Translations under genes and position numbers: made by a program
Shown here: positions 13,867 to 17,015 of the stretch, piece by piece
How the letters are laid out: every line of letters begins with the position of its first letter
Numbering within the stretch: position 1 is the first letter of the stretch
Notes under the pieces: model-generated
What the model was told of the DNA's origin: nothing
Databases searched by the model: none
Seen by the model: only the letters and a program-made list of their open reading frames with translations
Assembly: GCA_023410295.1 (NCBI GenBank)
Contig: JAEYPY010000122.1
Location: 1-17,015 of the forward strand
Direction of reading: 5' to 3'
Length of the DNA stretch: 17,015 nt
Source of the DNA: Pseudomonadota bacterium
Lineage (GTDB): Bacteria > Pseudomonadota > Alphaproteobacteria > Caulobacterales > Aquidulcibacteraceae

Positions 13867-15342
13867 ATGATGCGGTTTGCTCTTGCAGCCTTGGTGTTGG
13901 TGCTGGGTGGGTGCGCTTCCACGACGGCGCAGGAGCAGGACCCGTTCGCGCACGAGTTTGGCGCTCTTGTCGAACAGGTGCGTGCCGAGGGCGATCTGCC
14001 GCCGGGCTTTGCCGTCATCGTCACCCGCGGCGATGAAGTGCTGTACGAGGAAGCTTATGGCGTCCGCGATGCCGTCAGCAATGCGCCGCTGACGCTCGAC
14101 ACGCCGATCATGTCCGCGTCAATTTCCAAAAGCCATATCGCGCTTCTGGCTGCGCGGCTCGATGCGCAGGGCGTGCTATCGCTCGATACGACGCTGCACG
14201 ACGTATGGCCCGAACTCACGCTGCCGACCCCGCTCGATCCGCGCACCATCAGTGTGCGCCGATTGCTCTCTCACTCGAGCGGCATGAACGATAACTGGCT
14301 TGATCTGCGCTCCATCACCGCCGGCAATGTCACGCTGGCCGACGTCGTCCCGCACTTGTCGCGCTACGCCACCGTGACCGAGCCCGGATTTCAGTACAGC
14401 AATTTCGGTGTGTTTCTCTATTCCATGATGGTCGAAGAAGTGACTGGGCGCGATTGGCGCGCGGTGCTGGAGGACGAAGTCTTTCGCCCGATGCAGCTGA
14501 CGCGCACCACCATCCGCCTCACCGATCTGCCGCAGGACGAGATCGCGCATTGCCACGCGCGCGCCAACGGCGCATGGCGCACGCTGCCGCTCGAAGCGCC
14601 GCAAGCGCTCAACGCTGCCGGCGGCATCTATATGAGCGGGCGCGACGCGTCGCGCTTCCTGCAGGCTTTCGCTACGCACGGCGCCACGTCGCCCGCGATC
14701 CCGCGCGCACAGTTCGACCGCACGCTACAGCAGGAAGTGGAGCAATCGGGCGATCTCCTGGGCTTTGCACGCGATGGCTATGGGCTGGGCTGGGACCTCT
14801 CCGATTACGAAGGCCAGCGCATCGTCTCGCGCTCAGGCGGCTATCCAGGCTGCCGTTCGCTGATCGCTTTTTCCCCATCGACCGGCGTCACCATCGCCGC
14901 GTTCGGCGTCGGCGATGCCGGCGTCAACGTCCTGCTGTTCACGCTGGCCAAGCACGCGTTCGATCTGGCTGTCGAGAATCCGCGTCCTGCCGAGCGACTG
15001 GCGCACTATCGTGAGCAGCACGCCGCCGCCATGGCGCGCAGCGATGCCGCCCAATGGCCCGATCTCACGCGCGCGCTGGAAGGCGCCGAGCGGCTCGCCG
15101 CTTACGCGGGCAGCTACGAGTCCGATCTGACCGGCCGCTTCGACATCACAGCGACGCCGCAAGGCTTGCAGGTCGCGTGGGGCGTCTTCCGCATGACGCT
15201 CCTGCCGGCTGACGGCGCCGATGCCTTCAACGGCTACATGGAAGGCTTCGCCGACGCGCAACCTATCTCATTCGAACGCGATGCCCGCGGGCTGGTCGCT
15301 GCGCTTAAATGGGATGACGCGACCGTGCCGCGCGTTCAGTGA
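13867..15342 (+). CDS. Beta-lactamase-fold serine hydrolase, lipoprotein
   Basis: This is a 491-residue member of the class C beta-lactamase/esterase/D-peptidase group (Beta-lactamase, PF00144). Seen: an N-terminal lipoprotein signal with lipobox LGGC (Cys16), ASISKSH with the catalytic SxxK (Ser85, Lys88), LLSHSSGM (134-140), YSN (177-179) as the YxN motif, RSGGYPG at the place of the third motif, and an extra C-terminal beta domain of about 130 residues with AAYAGSYES. Its substrate may be a peptide, ester or peptidoglycan; true beta-lactamase activity is unlikely from this pattern. Two ATGs stand in tandem (13867 and 13870) behind GGGAGAGG; 13870 has the better spacing. The third motif usually has His where Arg stands here. 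Its end overlaps the convergent DUF1775 gene by seven bases. Confidence 0.92.
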   Translation: MMRFALAALVLVLGGCASTTAQEQDPFAHEFGALVEQVRAEGDLPPGFAVIVTRGDEVLYEEAYGVRDAVSNAPLTLDTPIMSASISKSHIALLAARLDAQGVLSLDTTLHDVWPELTLPTPLDPRTISVRRLLSHSSGMNDNWLDLRSITAGNVTLADVVPHLSRYATVTEPGFQYSNFGVFLYSMMVEEVTGRDWRAVLEDEVFRPMQLTRTTIRLTDLPQDEIAHCHARANGAWRTLPLEAPQALNAAGGIYMSGRDASRFLQAFATHGATSPAIPRAQFDRTLQQEVEQSGDLLGFARDGYGLGWDLSDYEGQRIVSRSGGYPGCRSLIAFSPSTGVTIAAFGVGDAGVNVLLFTLAKHAFDLAVENPRPAERLAHYREQHAAAMARSDAAQWPDLTRALEGAERLAAYAGSYESDLTGRFDITATPQGLQVAWGVFRMTLLPADGADAFNGYMEGFADAQPISFERDARGLVAALKWDDATVPRVQ

Positions 15343-15782
15343 CGATGCGCGTGCGGCGCGATCGATTGGCCGCCGCGCAGGCTTAGCTCCGGCGTCCAAC
15401 TCGCCGAGCCGGTTTCGCAGGTTTGCGTGACAGGGAAGGTCAGTGTTTCGCCGCTCGCAGGCAAATGCATCAACACGCCGAACTCATCGAACTGGTCCGC
15501 TTCAAGCCGGCCATGCCACGTCACCGCGCGCACGCGCTCGCCGCTGTGCTCCATTTCGATCGCCCAGCCTGCTTTGGGTTGCGGCCGCGCGGTTTCAACG
15601 CCCTCCGGAATCTCGATGCGCAACGCCGTGGTTGGGCTCGCGCCGCAGCCATGACCCACGCGGAAGGAGCCGGCGTAATAGCTCCCGGCTTCCGCTGCCG
15701 GCGTCGCCAGCACCACGTGCGCCGCAGCGCTTGAGCTCATCAGCAATGCCGCGGCGGCGGCGCACGCCAGCGAAGTTCTCAT
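15336..15782 (-). CDS. YcnI/DUF1775 family periplasmic copper-binding protein
   Basis: This is a 148-residue protein with a signal peptide of about 21 residues ending in AAA, so the mature protein begins with His22. In the DUF1775 protein YcnI the N-terminal His of the mature protein binds Cu(II) as a monohistidine brace together with a Glu and a Trp. Also seen: RVGHGCGASPTTALRIEIPEGV, PKAGWAIEME, a VTWHG strand and FPVTQTCETGSASWTPE, all typical of the family, with two cysteines (Cys46 and the one in TQTCE) likely to form a disulfide. It ends in a His-rich tail HAHRH. The start at 15782 has AGGGA upstream. Relatives usually sit beside a CopC/CopD or PCuAC gene; none is next to it here. Confidence 0.9.
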   Translation of the reverse strand: MRTSLACAAAAALLMSSSAAAHVVLATPAAEAGSYYAGSFRVGHGCGASPTTALRIEIPEGVETARPQPKAGWAIEMEHSGERVRAVTWHGRLEADQFDEFGVLMHLPASGETLTFPVTQTCETGSASWTPELSLRGGQSIAPHAHRH

Positions 15783-15795
15783 TGTTTGTCCCTGG

Positions 15796-15812
15796 CGCCT
15801 GAAGGGCAGGCG
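15796..15812 (-). other. Hairpin in the DUF1775 gene leader
   Basis: CGCCTG (15796-15801) and CAGGCG (15807-15812) form a perfect six-base-pair stem with a five-base loop, directly upstream of the ribosome binding site of the DUF1775 gene. It may shape the leader RNA. No riboswitch family is recognised. Confidence 0.35.
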
Positions 15813-15854
15813 TTTGCCGCGCCGCTGCTACGCTGTCCGCGCTCTGTCCGCATG

Positions 15855-15869
15855 GCGGCGCGACGCCGC
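15855..15869 (-). terminator. Short hairpin after the TPR gene (weak terminator candidate)
   Basis: GCGGCG (15855-15860) and CGCCGC (15864-15869) form a six-base-pair GC stem with a three-base loop, starting four bases past the TPR gene stop on the minus strand. No T tract follows, so it is at best a weak or Rho-assisted stop. Confidence 0.3.
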
Positions 15870-15873
15870 AGGG

Positions 15874-17015
15874 TCAGGCGCCCCAGAGCTTTTTGCGCAG
15901 CGCCGCCTCGCGGGTCGTGAGCACGCCGGCCTTGGCCAGAGCGTCGAAGCCTTGCAGCGCCGAGAGCCGATGCGCCTCGCTGTTCGGCCCACCGACGCCG
16001 GTCAAGTGCGCTTCGACAATGGCGCGGAAGCGGATCGCTTCGAGACTGTCGCGATCGGAGAAGATGCGCGCCGCCAGCAGCAATTCTTCTTCCCAGGCGT
16101 TGCGCGCGCTGGTGCGGTCGCCTTCCGCGAATGCCGCGAGCCCAAGGCGCTCCAGTGCAGCGGCGACGTGGAGAAGCGCACGCGGATCTTCCGGCGCGGC
16201 GTCGAGGAAGCGCAAGCGGATATCGAGGCTCTCGTGCAGCGCCGCGCGCGCCGATTGCACCGCACCTGTTTGCAGCGCCGCTTCGCCAAGCTTCAGCAGC
16301 GCGCCGCCGAGCGCACGCAAGGCCGCGTCGTTGTTAGGCTCACGCTCCAGCGCCATGCGGCGAAACTCGACGGCACGCGCGAATGCATCTTGCGCCTTGT
16401 CATTCGCCGGCGCGGCGCGCGCGACTTCGCCGAGCCGATCCCAGCACGATGCGGCATCGCTGATCCAGATCGGTAAAGCATCCGGCTTGGCCGCGAAACG
16501 TTGAGCCTCCATGCGCGCAGTATCGGCCGCTTCACGCGCCAGATTGAGATCGCCGCGGCGCAGCGCGTGATCGGCTTGATCCACCAGCGTGCGCACGAAG
16601 AAGCGCGTCGGCATTTCCGTGTGCCCCGCGCGTGCGGCCAATGTCTCCGTCAGCGCGCGCGCTTGCGCCAGCGAGTCCGTCGCGGCGTCCTTGTCGTTGA
16701 GCGCTGCACGCAGCGCCGCGCGAATGCGCCACACGCCGGCGAGGCCCCAGGCTTCGTCAGGATCGCGCGCCGCGAGCCGGATGCGGGCGGCCAGCGCCAG
16801 ATCCATCGCCTCGCGCGCCTTCTCGGCGCGGCCGCGCACATATTCTGCTTCGGCCGCCAGCGCCCAGGCATCGGCCAACACCGCGCGCCAATGCGGTTCG
16901 CTTTTTTCAGTGACAGCCAGAGCTTCATAGCGCCCGATCGCTTCGCCAAAACGCCGCCGTGCGGAGTCCGCTTCATTGCTGTCGAGTTCGAGGGCGCCCA
17001 GGCGCAGCTCCGCGT
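15874..17015 (-). CDS. TPR-repeat protein, C-terminal part (5' end beyond the window)
   Basis: The frame is open from the stop at 15874-15876 to the right edge, giving 380 visible residues; the start lies outside. An internal GTG at 16881 is not a credible start because the coding pattern continues before it (AELRLGALELDSNEADSARRRFGEAIGRYEAL). The whole visible part is helical and Ala/Arg/Leu-rich with tetratricopeptide-like units of 34-50 residues, such as ADHALRRGDLNLAREAADTA, ALRALGGALLKLGEAALQTG and LHVAAALERLGLAAFAEGD. Such arrays bind proteins. In large bacterial proteins they often follow a TIR, kinase or caspase domain, and the missing N-terminus would decide this. No signal or membrane segment is visible. 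Confidence 0.8.
   Translation of the reverse strand, partial: AELRLGALELDSNEADSARRRFGEAIGRYEALAVTEKSEPHWRAVLADAWALAAEAEYVRGRAEKAREAMDLALAARIRLAARDPDEAWGLAGVWRIRAALRAALNDKDAATDSLAQARALTETLAARAGHTEMPTRFFVRTLVDQADHALRRGDLNLAREAADTARMEAQRFAAKPDALPIWISDAASCWDRLGEVARAAPANDKAQDAFARAVEFRRMALEREPNNDAALRALGGALLKLGEAALQTGAVQSARAALHESLDIRLRFLDAAPEDPRALLHVAAALERLGLAAFAEGDRTSARNAWEEELLLAARIFSDRDSLEAIRFRAIVEAHLTGVGGPNSEAHRLSALQGFDALAKAGVLTTREAALRKKLWGA

Overview
The window is chromosomal DNA from a high-GC alphaproteobacterium. The gene families point to the Caulobacterales/Hyphomonadaceae side: an FtsZ with a Pro/Arg-rich linker and a C-terminal peptide containing EIPAFLRRQ, a DUF6491-type lipoprotein, and CtrA-, GANTC- and OxyR-like sites. 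This placement is inferred from family recognition, not from a search. Codon use and GC content look even throughout. I see no transposase, integrase, tRNA, rRNA, CRISPR array or phage gene. No gene-free stretch exceeds 300 bases; the longest is the 285-base gap 6473-6757 upstream of ddl.

Layout. 1-609 (+) is the 3' part of a HAD-superfamily hydrolase. 612-971 (-) is a small DUF6491-like lipoprotein. 1076-1987 (+) is murB. 2063-4594 (+) is a two-gene reverse transsulfuration unit: cystathionine beta-synthase and a cystathionine gamma-lyase/synthase. 4596-5807 (-) holds ahpD and ahpC, a peroxiredoxin and its disulfide reductase partner, with an intrinsic terminator between them and an OxyR-like site upstream. 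5960-6472 (-) is another small lipoprotein. 6758-9944 (+) is a tightly overlapping ddl-ftsQ-ftsA block. 9948-10832 (-) is a SAM methyltransferase. 11031-11540 (+) holds two small hydrophilic proteins with EcfG-like promoter elements. 11561-12238 (+) is pcm and 12399-13751 (+) is ftsZ. 13867-15342 (+) is a beta-lactamase-fold serine hydrolase lipoprotein. 15336-15782 (-) is a YcnI/DUF1775 copper-binding protein. 15874 to the right edge (-) is the C-terminal part of a TPR protein.

How it fits together. The backbone is the distal part of the division and cell wall (dcw) cluster, murB - ddl - ftsQ - ftsA - ftsZ, but it is broken twice. A sulfur/peroxide block of about 4.8 kb sits between murB and ddl. 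A block of about 2.5 kb with a methyltransferase, two small proteins and pcm separates ftsA from ftsZ. ftsZ therefore has its own upstream region, which carries a CtrA-like box and a GANTC site. The inserted genes share a theme of thiol redox, peroxide and protein-damage handling. No clearly undescribed multi-gene system is visible. The most unusual points are the Pro substitution in the FtsZ GGGTGTG loop, the terminator placed just before the ahpD ribosome binding site, and the paired EcfG-like elements before the two small proteins.
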